From NCBI GenBank assembly GCA_003956705.1, contig QZCP01000091.1, positions 1-64,000 on the forward strand: DNA of 64,000 nucleotides. Reading direction: 5' to 3'. This stretch comes from Brevipalpus yothersi (taxonomy: Eukaryota > Arthropoda > Arachnida > Trombidiformes > Tenuipalpidae). Below, one piece after another: positions 1 through 13,547 of this stretch. A model generated the notes under the pieces. The model saw only the letters and a program-made list of their open reading frames with translations, ran no database searches and had not been told where the DNA came from. The translations under genes and the position numbers were made by a program. Each line of letters begins with the position of its first letter. Position 1 is the first letter of the stretch.

Positions 1-32
<32 letters not shown>
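1..32. repeat. (GA)n microsatellite at window edge
   Basis: Perfect GA dinucleotide run, cut by the window start, so its true length is unknown. Confidence 0.95.
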
Positions 33-38
<6 letters not shown>

Positions 39-148
39 GCTTCAAGAGTAGCTTTTCAGCATCTCTTCCATTGAGAGAGAATGCTGGCCATGAATTGAAT
101 TTGAAATTACCCCGCTTTCCAATGTCAGTTCTACCATGGACAATTTCA

Positions 149-151
<3 letters not shown>

Positions 152-186
<35 letters not shown>
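152..186. repeat. (CT)n microsatellite
   Basis: Perfect CT run of about 35 bp; it produces meaningless Ser-Leu frames. Confidence 0.95.
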
Positions 187-188
<2 letters not shown>

Positions 189-3100
189 TCCATATAAAAA
201 TTCAACTACATAGCCTAAAATAGCCTTCTTTCACCAGTAGGATCATCATTTATCATATTCCATTGCTTCCTCTGATCATCTTCTCTCTCCCAGTTGTTCA
301 TACCTCCTTATCCTTGTCGTTCCCTTTTTTTGTTAGCTCTCTCTCTCTCGTTTTCTTTTTTTATATATTTTTTTAGTCCATTTCTCCATCTATTCCAACA
401 TCTCGTTAGATTCTAACAATTGATTCCGATGCTACTACAGTCTACTTCTGTGCCCATTCTCTTTATCAGTCTCATCCGTTTAGATGGGCAACGACATGCC
501 CATATATCATTGGCTTTCGATTATTTCGATTATCTTCTCTCCCAAACTTCGATCATGAGAATCTTTAATGTTTCTTTTGGGCAATCAAAATTGATTTTCC
601 TCATTTGATCGCCCTGTTATCCATGTATTCTCTATCCACCCACTTTCATTCTTGAATTGGCTTCTCCATTTTTCTTGTCAATTGACTCTGGAAAAAAAGA
701 AGAGAGAAGATCCTACCGATGTCTCAGTTTCTTTCCTTTTTCCCTTTTTGATTCAAATTTCCAATTGTTTTCAGTTAGAAATGATGTCAAAGCTATACGA
801 GACCTTGATGTCTCTTCTTCAATTGCTAGGATTATTTGATAATTTTGACCATCTCAAATGGTCTACATCCTCATGCTGGTGCGTTAAAAGCAACAAGATG
901 ATATCGTTAAATGATCAAATCTTGTATAATAGAAACTATATTCTGGTACTACTCGAAACATTACCTTTGGAAACTTTGGTACTCATTTAAATTAGAATAA
1001 ATAGCCAAACGAATCGTAAGCTGAATCTGGATAAGACCTCTTTTTGATTGCAGCTATCTGTATTCGATTTTTTTTCCTCTCTCACAAAAGCTTTCCACAG
1101 ACCAACACACAATCCACATGGTATCATTATGTATAAGAATTCCCATTCAAACTGATCGTTTGGGAATTGAGATGCTTATTTTCTACCTTCGAGAAGGGGA
1201 ATAATTTTCATTCTCTTCACATTTGTGAACCGAGTAAGAAGAAGAAGAAGAAGGAAAAAGTTTGAAGAAGAGGATAAAATCACGATCAAAAGATGCCAAG
1301 AACACATGAATGAAGGTAGAAAAGGTTCTCTCTTTTCTCAGTTATCACTTGATCTCATGAATGAAATACTCTTCTGAAAGGTCATAAAAATATCTCTCTT
1401 CTCTGAGTAGCAACTTGAGTAAGCTTTCAACCAGCTAAAGAGTATCTGTTCTTGCTAGATACTGATGATGTTTCTGTATTCAAGATGAAGAGAGAGAAAA
1501 ATTTTCCTCATGAGAACATCGAGTTAGAGTACAGTTTTGAGGGGAAAAGAGAAGAGAAGGTTAAAATAAATCAATTCAGCTCATCAGGCAAGGATCGTTA
1601 CACAATTCATGCAAATTATGATTTGGTAAAGGAAATTTGAATGAGCCTTCCACTCTATTTCCGTTTTTCTCGCTTTCAAGACCAATGTACAGAGGATAGC
1701 AATAAAATTTTAATGCATGCTAATTATTCTCACTAATTAGTGCTCTAGCCGGATACTCATTGTTTCCACCAGCTTCCGATTGAGAGAGAAACAATAAGCT
1801 TAACCACATGTACATATGCAAGTCCATGAGCACGCTTAACCCAGTCATATACACAACAGCAACCAGAAATACTCATCTCATTTTTATCCAACCAAATTTG
1901 ATGATATAACCTTCCACCTATAACAGATACATGGTTGAGGTGATTGAATCAATTCGCTGAGATAATATTGATTAAAAGTGCCTGATTGAACAGATTTTGC
2001 ATCGAAAAATACTGCTCATCAGATATGGAGGCCCTCATGAATTGATGCTTGTAAGAGGCTTAATTTTTGGAAGCGTTTAATTCTGGAGAGAACTATCCAG
2101 GAGAATCGTTTAGGAATATGTCTGCAATTCATTCGAGTAATCATACGGAATGGAATTCCAGCTTGTTGTTCTGTGATAGAGAACCCAGAATTTCTCAAGC
2201 TTTTTCAGTGGAATAATTATTTGAGAACTATTATTTCTCTCTGTTTCTTTTGTTGATGGTCAGATATTTTTTGGAGTCAAAGGTCTTTCAATCTAGTTCA
2301 GATATCTTCAAATTGATAAAATTCAAGCATCAGAAAAATCCAATTTCGGTTAGACTCAATGTTTATCTTATTGGAACATAGATCAAACTGTCCATGCACC
2401 CTTTTCACTTTCGAAAATTTCCATTTTGCAAGTCAAATGGAATCAAAAGCTCGTGCTAGGATGATAATATTCAATATTCGTGATATATCAGTTGTAGTGC
2501 AACATGGTAGAAAAGGAATATTGATAGCAAAATTTGAATATAATTGCCTTGCCTTTCTTCTGAGTGAAGTCATGCATGTGTTCAAACATTGACACTGCAA
2601 ACTGGAAATAAGTATCGAGAATCAATAACAGATTGCAAGAAACTTATTTTTGACATTCAAGAGGTTCTACTAGGCATAAAAAAGTTAGTCCTATCTGTTA
2701 TGTATTCTCACAAATCATATGCCAATATTGGAATTTTTATACTCGATACGTTAGCTAGACAGAATGTACAGATAAATATTTCCTGTTAGATTAGCCCATG
2801 GACTTATGAACAAGATGGAACAGATTTTTTTCACTAATAACTGAATCTTAGTATTAGAACTTTGGACACAAGTTTGCTCTTATGGATAGATGATGGCGAG
2901 AATATAATTCTCTGGACAGATAATGCGAACACATTCTCGGATAGTTGTACACATACAATATCACATACAGAATGCCTGAAAGTATCCTGATTACCACCTC
3001 ATGAGATGGGCTGTCAGTGTCCATATTTTTTTTCCTACCCTGGTCAAGAATTGCTACTTTTTTTCGGTCTTACTTATTCCATAATACTTACTGTGAGTAT

Positions 3101-3727
3101 TGGATCGTATTTCGGACAGTAGACTGTGAATGTGTAAACTAACGGAGCCCATAAAAGCTTTCTCGCTTTTTCTCTCTTCCTTCCCATACAAACACACACA
3201 CACACACACACAAAGTGTATATCCAATCGGCCTCACTGGACTCATTCTAGGTGAATTATGGTATTCGATGTAGTTACAATCAACATCCTGAGCGCATTCT
3301 AATAATGACCACATGCATTTGCCATTCCAAGTAATGATTTTGTTTGCACCCGAAATCCGTTGATAATGGCCCAGTCGATCTGATTCATTTTCATCCATAC
3401 ACAGTCTTACACAGTTCTATCTCTGACTCCTGTGGACTAGCTCTTCAAGACTGAACTGTTCATTTATTCTAACCAAGTTTCTCTTTCTCTGGCCCTTTCT
3501 CTATCTATCTGATGTCTTAGAAGAGGATTCCCATTTCGTTTTCACATCCATTCGTCCACATCACAGTGTCAATTATCACCACAGACCGGTCATTGTTCTG
3601 ATTACTTGTCTTTCGGATTAATTGTTCCAATCTTGTTGGTAGCAAAATTTCTTGTTTCTCTTCTGCCTTACAGTCGACTAGCAATTATCATTCACTGAGC
3701 AAATATTCACGAACACCAGAGGAATAG

Positions 3728-3732
<5 letters not shown>

Positions 3733-3794
<62 letters not shown>
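3733..3794. repeat. (CT)n microsatellite
   Basis: Uninterrupted CT run of about 62 bp in non-coding DNA upstream of the first visible Dscam exon. Confidence 0.95.
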
Positions 3795-3797
<3 letters not shown>

Positions 3798-4734
3798 TTG
3801 CTTCCTAGAACTGTAACCAAATGATTTTGATTGAGATAAGACGATATAAATGCATTCAAGGAATCTCAGATCAGATCAACTCTAAGTGCAATCGTATCGA
3901 ATAAAAGACCCTGGAGTACTCTAAAAAAAGTTTAATTGGCATGTTCTATTTGGCCTCAGAGAAGCTCAAGATGGAGTCTTAGGAGAAAACTCTAACTGCT
4001 CTTAAGTTGAATTGGCACTATTCCTTCTGTAGCAAGCTACTCGTAATATATTTGAGTATCTTGTCTTGCATTTTGAATCAAAAATGTATCGATTTTGTCC
4101 CACAAAATATTTTCGATCGCTATTTGCACTGATGGATTTGACTCCTTTCTTATGAAAATTCCTATCAAACTCTTGATGAACTATCTCTCTTCTCTCTTTA
4201 GCGTAATGTTAGCTAAAACAACCTTAAATCAGAGAAAATATATCCATCAAAAAAATTTTTCCACCATGACTCGAGTTTTTAATTCAGAAAATATCTAATT
4301 GAGAAATTTCTGTCTTCTTCACAACAAAATCCGTTTCAAATGAGAAGAATTACGAATTCTCAAGAAAATTCTTGTTCAAACTGACAAACTCACTGAGCGC
4401 AATTAGCTGACGAACTCTTTCTTTTCTTCCACTTGAATTTTGTTAGTCCCCTATTTGACTTGATTCTTTTAGCTACTGTTTTTTCGAGAAAGAGGAGAGA
4501 GAGAGAGAGAGATTAGATCTGCTCTGCTAATATTTTCTCAAACCCGAACAGAACCGATTCTCTTGCCATAATATTCGACTGAGTAGACTAAAAAGAAACT
4601 CAATAGTAGTACCAAAATAGAAGGAGAAAGACTCTCTTTTTCACTCTAATTATCAGTCGAGTGGTGGTATATAATTCAATAAGATATTTGCCAGTCGAGA
4701 AAAGGAGCCAACTCAACGAGTTGATGGAAAGAGA

Positions 4735-4742
<8 letters not shown>

Positions 4743-4780
<38 letters not shown>
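4743..4780. repeat. (GA)n microsatellite
   Basis: GA run of about 38 bp, preceded by imperfect GAAA/GAGA sequence. Confidence 0.95.
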
Positions 4781-4783
<3 letters not shown>

Positions 4784-6191
4784 GAATCAAATAAGACTCA
4801 TGATAGACAGAGGTTGACTTGATGTCCTACTCTTTTTCCATCATGATACTCTCTCTCTTTCTCTCGCTCTCTCTTTTCGATTCTTGGAATGAAAAGTCTT
4901 GATGATGGATAGCTATGAGTTTCTCTTACTTTCAATCAAATACTATGAGTAGTTGACTTTGATAGTGACATTTTTACTTAATTCTTTCATCAATCACTTT
5001 CTCATTGATAATTATCAACTAATTTAGTTCTCTAATCGCCCTTAATGTCCACTTGAATACTATTAATTCAGAATGTGGGTTGATTGTTTTTCCATTTTCT
5101 CAGTTAATTTCATGTGAGTCTCTCTTGCAAAGCTATGAGACAAATTCGAAAATTGAATTCTTCTCATTCCTGAAACATACTCATTCAATATCATACAAGA
5201 ATCGAAGCAAGAAAAGAAAATCACATCTCACTTGATGTCAGCATTCTCTGTGATTCAAATCACTCCTCGTGATATCATGGATTCAAGAGTGTACTTTCGA
5301 ACATATTATACCGAATGTACACTGAGGCTTGGTGTGTAAGTGTGTCAAATTGATGAATGATCTATCGAACTCGTGTCGTGGCATTCGTAAGGTTGAAAGT
5401 ATTGCAATATCCATTCAGATATCAACACAAGCATACAGAAAATGCTGAGGAATAACCAACCAAATCACAAATATCACAGTGCTCAACAGTCTCAAAGAAA
5501 GTCAGACTCGTAACCATCCAAGCAAGATTCACTATCATCTATCATTGTCCAAGATGGTTGAATCGGTGGGCACGATCGATGGGCTCTCAAAGCCTTTATC
5601 CAATGAATGAGATCGCAAGATCAACCTCTATTTTTGCTTTTGAGATCATATTGGAGTAGTCAAAATTCGATGATTTTCTTCAGAGCATTTCATCGAATGT
5701 GTGACTATTTGAGCTGGTACAGATGATTCTCTATCGTTTGAATGCTGTTAGCTTTATTCTATAGATATTTTCTCTGATAAGTTTCGCCTTGTATTGAAGT
5801 ATAGATGTAATTTTTCAGCCATGATATGATGTCCTATTAATACAGAGTGTGGGATATCAGAACATAAGACAAATGGTTTGGTTACTGTTTGATTGGAAAT
5901 GAAAGTCCAATTGATAGCATTTTCTCTCTCTCTCGTAATGTTGGGTTATTTGATCTTGTTTTTTTCAACAAGAACAAATGATTAATATTTTCCAAGATTT
6001 GAGATGATAAATTGCAACTACTCATAGCCTCTTCATCTTTTATATTTTGAAAGGATTGAGCTCATATATCTATTCGAGTCAGTCTATTCTGGGCTTTTTG
6101 GTTTTCTATCTCAAGATCCTGGAAATTTTCCTCAAAATTCAATAAAATTCCGGTAATTTGATGACATTTATCTTTTCTATATCCTCTACAG

Positions 6192-9100
6192 GGTTTACAT
6201 ACGATTATGAAATAAATGTCTATGATGAATATGTGTTGATCGGTAACACTGCCGTTTTCAAGTGCCACTTACCTAGCCTCATCAGAGATCATCTTCAAGT
6301 AACATCATGGATCCAAGATAATGGAAGAATTATTGAAGATTCTAATCTACTCAAACCAGGTAATTTGAATTTCAGACTCTTCCTCTCAAAATACATAATT
6401 TAAATACTATCTCTGAGAATATCGAAGGCTCAATTTTCATGAGAGTTCAAATTTTCTTGCTGATAAGAATTGACGAGCAACATAAGCTGGAAGGCAGCTG
6501 AGCGAATCTTTTACGAGAGTAGTGTTTTGATGAGAAACAAAAAAATAAGGAATTAAAGAGAGAAAGAGAGATGAAGATGGGGATTCCTTTGATTAATGCC
6601 AGTTTGCATTGTCTTTTCCTGTTATACCAGTTGAAATAAGAAAACATTATCAACCACCATGATCGTTATTCCCGCAGTTCTGGAAGTGTTAATGGCAGTA
6701 AGTGTTATATAAATGCAGCATCATGGGATAGAATAAATAGAATACTTGCTCATGGGAAGGAATTGGGCGAAAGAGGCTAAAAAAATCTAACAAAAGTTCG
6801 TGATCAGAATGCAGATCTTTTGATGGTAATTGATGTTCGCTTCCATGGATAACAAAAGAAATACATGAACGTGAACAACTACCCACACTTTTGTTGGCAT
6901 TCTTATTGCCTGATTTTCCATGTTATTTGAGCAATAAATATAGCCACATATGTTAGAGCAAAAAAATGAACACACTTCTAGTCAAGAATTTGGCGATTGC
7001 GAGTCAATTTTTTAGTGCCATAAGCAACTGTGGAATTCATGGATATGAAAATACAAAAGAAAGTTCACCAATAGCCTCATATTTATCATATATACCCACC
7101 TGAAAGGATCAATAAACAAAATTGTTTCCTTGTGATGATACATCAATCCTACTGTACAGGTGATGAAAAAGTTGAAAAAAATTGGAGAGGACCTGAAAAA
7201 TGATGAGTTTTGCAACTTTTTCAGAGCGAACTAGCTGTATTTCTATAGTTTCAATAATCTTTTCAAATTTCTAAAATTTTAGGTGCCCGAATTTTCAGCC
7301 TTAATGGTTATCTATTGGTTATAGATGTTACTCGTGGGGATAATTCTAGATCTTTCAAATGTCAAGTACACAATTCAATAACCAAAGAGCTTAAAACGTC
7401 TAAAACGAGTGGAAAACTTATCACTTTAGGTGAGTTAGAATATCAATTGGTGATGCTTTCAGTTGGCCAATAACTTTAGTTGAAGAAATTCTTCAGATAC
7501 CTTGAATGCATATCCAGACTAAGACTAAATCCTTTACACTCTGTACACTTTGTAGATTCTATTCTATTCCTCCTCTAGATGATTAGCTTTTCATCACAAT
7601 CATTGTATACTTCCAGATGCTGCAAGCCCAGTTCGACCAAATATTGTTAGCCTTCAGCAAACTTTACGATCTTTCAACGGAAATACTGTGAATCTATTTT
7701 GCATTGGACATGGATATCCGGCACCCAAATATTACTGGTTCAAAAGGAAATCAGTTTCGTTCACAGGATCTTCATCAACATCGTCCGATCTTATTCACGT
7801 ACGCAATGAGCCTCCCAGAAGAGTCATCCTGCCAGGGACAGGAATTTTGATTGTAAAAAATGTTACACAAACCGATTCTGGCCATTATGTTTGTGTGGCA
7901 AATAATAGTGCTGGTGAGGATCGGAAAACATTTGAGCTGATCATCAAGCAGCCATTGGCCGTTTCATTACAGTCAACTGCTCGCACTAATCGAATTGAGA
8001 CCGGAGATGAGGTTAGTCTAACATGTAATGTTATAGGCTATCCATTGAAGTCAATAGTGTGGACTAAAGATGGTAAACCATTGAACGTGACCACTGGTCA
8101 TCGTCGAAAAGTGTTGTCTTCATCGAGAGTTTTGAATATTCTCAAAGTTGAACGAGAAGATCAAGGCTGCTATCGATGTACAGCTAATGGTGATTCGGAT
8201 GACAGTGCTAGTGATGAATTGTGTTTGAGTTTATTGAAAATAGCAAGAGGTGAAAATGGAAAAGGACTCCATCAGATTGATTCAGGTAAGAAGTCTCCAA
8301 TATACTTATCTTGATGAAAACATAAAAGTTGAGTGCAAAGTTATTGAGATTGAGAAACTAGATAGAACTGATCAACATTCTAATAGTTTTCAATCACTTG
8401 GCATCAGTTTATGCCATTAGCTTGAAGTCCAGCTTTCTAGCTCTTACCCTTGCCCATTGTATTTTGGGGGCTATTTTTGAAATTCTTGAGAAAATGTTCC
8501 AAAGTTTCTAGGGGACATCTCAATGCTTAATACTTTATAGCTTTGCAAAAATCTTTCTAGTTTTTACAAAACTGCATGATGATTGAATTTTTGAAGATTG
8601 CTCTCCAATAAAAGGATATTGTTTAACTTTCAGCTCAAGATCCTCCAGTTCTTCGGGAAATCTTTCGAGAGACTGTCCGGAATCCTGGTGAATCACTGTC
8701 ATTAAAGTGTGTCGCCAGTGGAAATCCACTACCGACAGTAACATGGACTTTGGACAATTTTCCTATTCCAGAAGCCCATCGAATTCAGTATGGAGATTAT
8801 GTTAGGTAATAATTGATCAAAAATCCTGATATTTTTTTTCAAACCTTTGTAGTCTACAATCCAGAACGCTTGCCAGTTCCAAAACCTTCATGATTGGCGT
8901 CTAGTTGAGTTTCAGAAACAGTCTCTAAGATTGAATATTTGTCCCAATTGCAAAAAGTTTTGCAAGCAATTAATTCAGCGTAAGATATTGGAATAACTGA
9001 TATTTCTTTCAGCTCATTCTGACTAAAATATGTAGCGATGATCTCTCCTCTTCATGCTTCTGAATTTATAGTTTCCTTTTCCGGTAAAATCAGAACGAAT

Positions 9101-12100
9101 CATACTAAAGGTGATTTATTTCACTTAGGGTGGTGTATAATAATCCTTTTTTGTTATTAATTCTCTGTCAGAATAGCATAAAATATTTACACTTGGTTTG
9201 TGAAGTGAAAACTATTCTGAATGCTTATAAGAAGAGAGCGAGAGATGAAGATTTCACTAATGAATATGGAGTTTCAACCGATCAGAATTGATTTAAGCTT
9301 CCAGTTGAGAGAAAGCGCAAAGGTAAAGAGATGAAACTCTCTTGGACCTCATAAGCTGAGTTGAGCATAATAGATTGTCTAATTATTAAACATGCAAAGA
9401 CCATTTAGAATACTGTCAAACTTAATGAGCATATTATGCATATGACAAGACCGATTATGCAAATCATATGTATACTCCAGTATTTTCTCTCTCTCTTTCA
9501 CTTTCCCTCTCTCTCTCTGAGGCTTACCTTTGAGTATTTCTTCCTTTTCCACAAAAATGGATTAAAATATGACGCTGATCATGACAACAACATCATCATG
9601 ATAATGATGATACCAACAAATGGTTGACTTTTTTTTCCCTACTCCAAGTTTTGAGTGTTCTCTTGATATATATAAGCCAATCTATCTTATTCCTTCTCAT
9701 ACAGCATTCATGGTGATGTCGTTAGCTATGTAAATATTACCTCTCTTCGGTTGGAAGATGGTGGCCTTTATCGATGTGAGGCCGTTAATGATGCTGGAAT
9801 GGCACATCACACTCAAATGGTCCACATCAAGGGCAAGCCTTATATCCGTCCAATGTCCAATATAACGGTACTGGCTGGGCAACAAGTGTCCATCCGATGT
9901 CCAGCATCAGGCTTTCCGTTGAGCCGGATAACATGGTTTAAAGGTATGTTGAGTTTCATGGGATATGAATTCTCTTATTCGGATGTGATAATAATTTGTA
10001 TTGTAAGACTTCAAATCAATATCGCCTCTTTAATCTAAGCAGGTAGTGAAGAACTTCCTACCAGTGATCGACATCGAATCGAAAATAACGGTACCTTACT
10101 CATCTCTGAGGCTCGTCGAGAGGTTGATGAAGGAAAATATGTGTGCCAAGCAATGAATAATCGAGATCAAATTGCCAAAAGAGATGTTCATCTACAAGTG
10201 CTCAGTGAGTTTTGTAGTGTTAAAAATTTAATAGAAGAAGATTTTTTCTCAGTTTTAATTATCCATCATTTTTTCTTGCTCAGAAAAACCAAATATAAGC
10301 TCATTCACATTCCCAAGCCACGTAACGGAGGGTATGAGGATTGTCACGACTTGTAATGTTGTCACAGGTGATCCTCCAATATCAATCGAATGGGCAAAAG
10401 ATAATCAAAGTTTGAATGGTGCTTTATTGGATGTCACAATCAGTGATATATCTGATGTTGGATCTACCCTTGTCTTTCTAAATGTTCAACAAAAACATGC
10501 TGGAAACTATACATGTATAGCACGTAATAGAGTTGGACAAGATTCATTTACAGCCCCGATGGTGGTTAAAGGTAAGATGAAAATTTTCTGATCATCGAAT
10601 GTTCTAATTAATCTCTTCAAAAATCTAAATTCAAATGAAATCATATCACAAGAAATTCCCAGCTTTCATAGATGATGGGTTGAACATTCATTATTGTTAG
10701 TTAGAGAGAATGTAGGAAAATGTAGAGAACATGTTACTGTTAGATGTTACGTTACGGAAGATGTTACTTTGATCGTTGAGATGTTTCTGATCGCTATATT
10801 TTTTCTTTAGTGCCTCCTAAATGGACAATCGAGCCAATGGATCAATCGGTTGTGATTGGTGATCGAGTAACTTTTGATTGTCAAGCAGAGGGATATCCAA
10901 TGCCTCTTATCCGATGGAAAATAGCCTCAGGTAGGAAGAATTCTTTAGCTTAAGAGCTTATCAATCCATTATTTTCATCAAATTCTCTGTAAAACTTCGA
11001 TAATTTTATTTTGCTGTTCAATGAAACCGTTTCTACCCCTTTCACTCTGAAAATTACTAATGTCACAAAATCTTTCACATGCTCAATACTTTCTAGAGGG
11101 TAAAAGTGATTTCAGGTCCATCTCTAGTAATTATCACATACAAACTTTGGAGAATGGTTCACTAGTGATACGGGAAACTCTCGAAAGTGATTCAGGCCAT
11201 TTCTCATGTGAAGCTGAGAATGGTGTTGGAAGTGTTTTATCGAAAATGGTTCGGCTTTCGGTACACGTTCAAGCTCATTTTAAAAGCAATTTTCAAGTAG
11301 TACGAATACGCAAAGGGAATCCGATGAATATTAGTTGTGAAGCATTCGGTGAGAAACCGATCTATTTGAAATGGCTGAAAGATCGAATCGAAATCGATGC
11401 CCTCACAAATCGAAGGTGAGTTGATCGGGCTCTACTTTGGTCTGAATTCTTGAAATTTTCCTCTCTCTTACATATGAATCTTGATTTTTGTTTCTCAAAT
11501 AGGTATTCTGTTTCGGAGAGAGACACAGAAGGTGGGCTGTTATCTTTTCTACTTTCATCAGCAGCCACACGTCAAGATTCTGGTGCCTTTATATGTATCA
11601 GCTCAAATTCTTATGGACAAAGTGAAATGGAAACTCGAGTCCTTATCGAAGAAGTGCCTGATCCACCAAGTGAAGTGGTTGCCTATGAATTTGCGAGCAA
11701 AAGTGTAACACTTCGATATTCTCTTCCATATTCCGGGAATAGTGCTGTCCTCAACTATCTTATTCAATGGAAAAAAGATAAAGGTAGGAAAAGTCAATTT
11801 TGCACCATTCTAACCTCATCATTCATGCTACCTGGTATCATCATCAGACTGGCTGAGTGTATATATATTCTGGGGAACAATTGAATTATTCTCTCTCTCT
11901 ATCTTCCACTATAACATTCACCATGTACATTCCAGATTTCCCGCATGCATTTACACACGATCAAGCTTTCCATATCTCTCTCTCTCTACCATAGCTTTGC
12001 TTCAGATTATTTGATATTCAGCCATGGATACGTTTTCATTGCTTTATTTTTGCATTAGAAATCTATCAATAGCTACTCTTCGAGTGTATGACTCCTGAAT

Positions 12101-12556
12101 TGATGAATGAAATTTTCTTACCATGAAACCTGTGATCTTCACGATCGACCTCATAAAAAGAAGCGTCTAGAGAATAAAAAAGATTCTCTTCTTGCGGAAA
12201 AATATTCAAGTGATGATATTTATACAATAATTTTGATATGTATATTGAGGAAGAGAGAAAGAGATAAAGACTGGCTATGAATACAGTGTCTCGGAAAAAG
12301 TGTCTTGATGGAAAGAAAAGGGAATACTTTCCCCTTATAAAATTGTTTGATATGTGAGAAAGTGAAATCTAATTTATCGGATCAAAGAGAAGTGAAGAAG
12401 AAATGATGAAAGTCAAAAAGTCGCTGTGTAAGCTTATTCGGCCTTCCATCCCCTTCCACCCCACTTATCTATTGACCCTCATGAGCTGAGAATTTGAAAA
12501 GTTTGCTTGTCTAAGAGGTGTTTCATGGTTTTCAATCAGGAAGCCATTTCCAATAG

Positions 12557-12587
<31 letters not shown>

Positions 12588-13185
12588 AGAAGAGAGAGAC
12601 TAACTCGATCATTTGACCAGAACATTCTATTACTTTATATTTCAATCGATATCTACTTTTGAACATTCAGGGAAGTCTAGGAAAAGGAAAAGAATACACA
12701 TACACAGATAGAGGGAAAAACCCTTCTCCTATTATTCTTTTCTTATGCTCTTTTTTCTCTTCCTCCTCTCCTCTTCTCTTTTAGAGAAAGAGAGAGAGAA
12801 ACTTTTCTTCATCACCATCAATAACCCTCTGTTCATCTCTTCTGCCAATCTTTTCACTTCATCAAACTTTTTTTTTCTTCTCTCTTTTCTTGCCTCTTCC
12901 TCATCTTATGGTCACTCCAGATTCATGGTCCAGTTCATTGAGCAAAGAAGTGGATGGATCCACATCACACACTGTAGTGACTGATCTGATTCCTTTGACA
13001 ACTTATGATTTTCGAGTGTTTGCCATCAATGCTCTGGGTAAAAGTGAGCCCAGTAAAGTAATCTCAATCACAACTGATGAGGAAGGTATGAAGTGTGCTC
13101 AAATAATTGATTCGAATTCTTCAAGTGCCTTCACACTCAAATCTTAACCATTAGACTTATTCATTGTATTTTTTATCCAATGAAA

Positions 13186-13224
<39 letters not shown>

Positions 13225-13455
13225 NNNNNNNNNNNNNNNNNNNNNNNNNNNNNNNNNNNNNNNNNNNNNNNNNNNNNNNNNNNNNNNNNNNNNNNNNNNN
13301 NNNNNNNNNNNNNNNNNNNNNNNNNNNNNNNNNNNNNNNNNNNNNNNNNNNNNNNNNNNNNNNNNNNNNNNNNNNNNNNNNNNNNNNNNNNNNNNNNNNN
13401 NNNNNNNNNNNNNNNNNNNNNNNNNNNNNNNNNNNNNNNNNNNNNNNNNNNNNNN

Positions 13456-13547
<92 letters not shown>

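Larger units (their letters stand above)
33..6191. other. No supportable exon; probable upstream or intronic DNA of Dscam
   Basis: I find no open frame here with recognisable protein similarity. The Dscam-like gene that follows enters with an exon beginning in the middle of a codon (phase 1) and coding for Ig2, so its signal peptide and Ig1 exons must lie here or further upstream. No second copy of the Ig2-type exon is visible. The stretch holds several CT/GA tracts and a short CA tract near 3192-3211. A minus-strand open frame at 3054-3398 is discussed in the findings. Confidence 0.5.
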
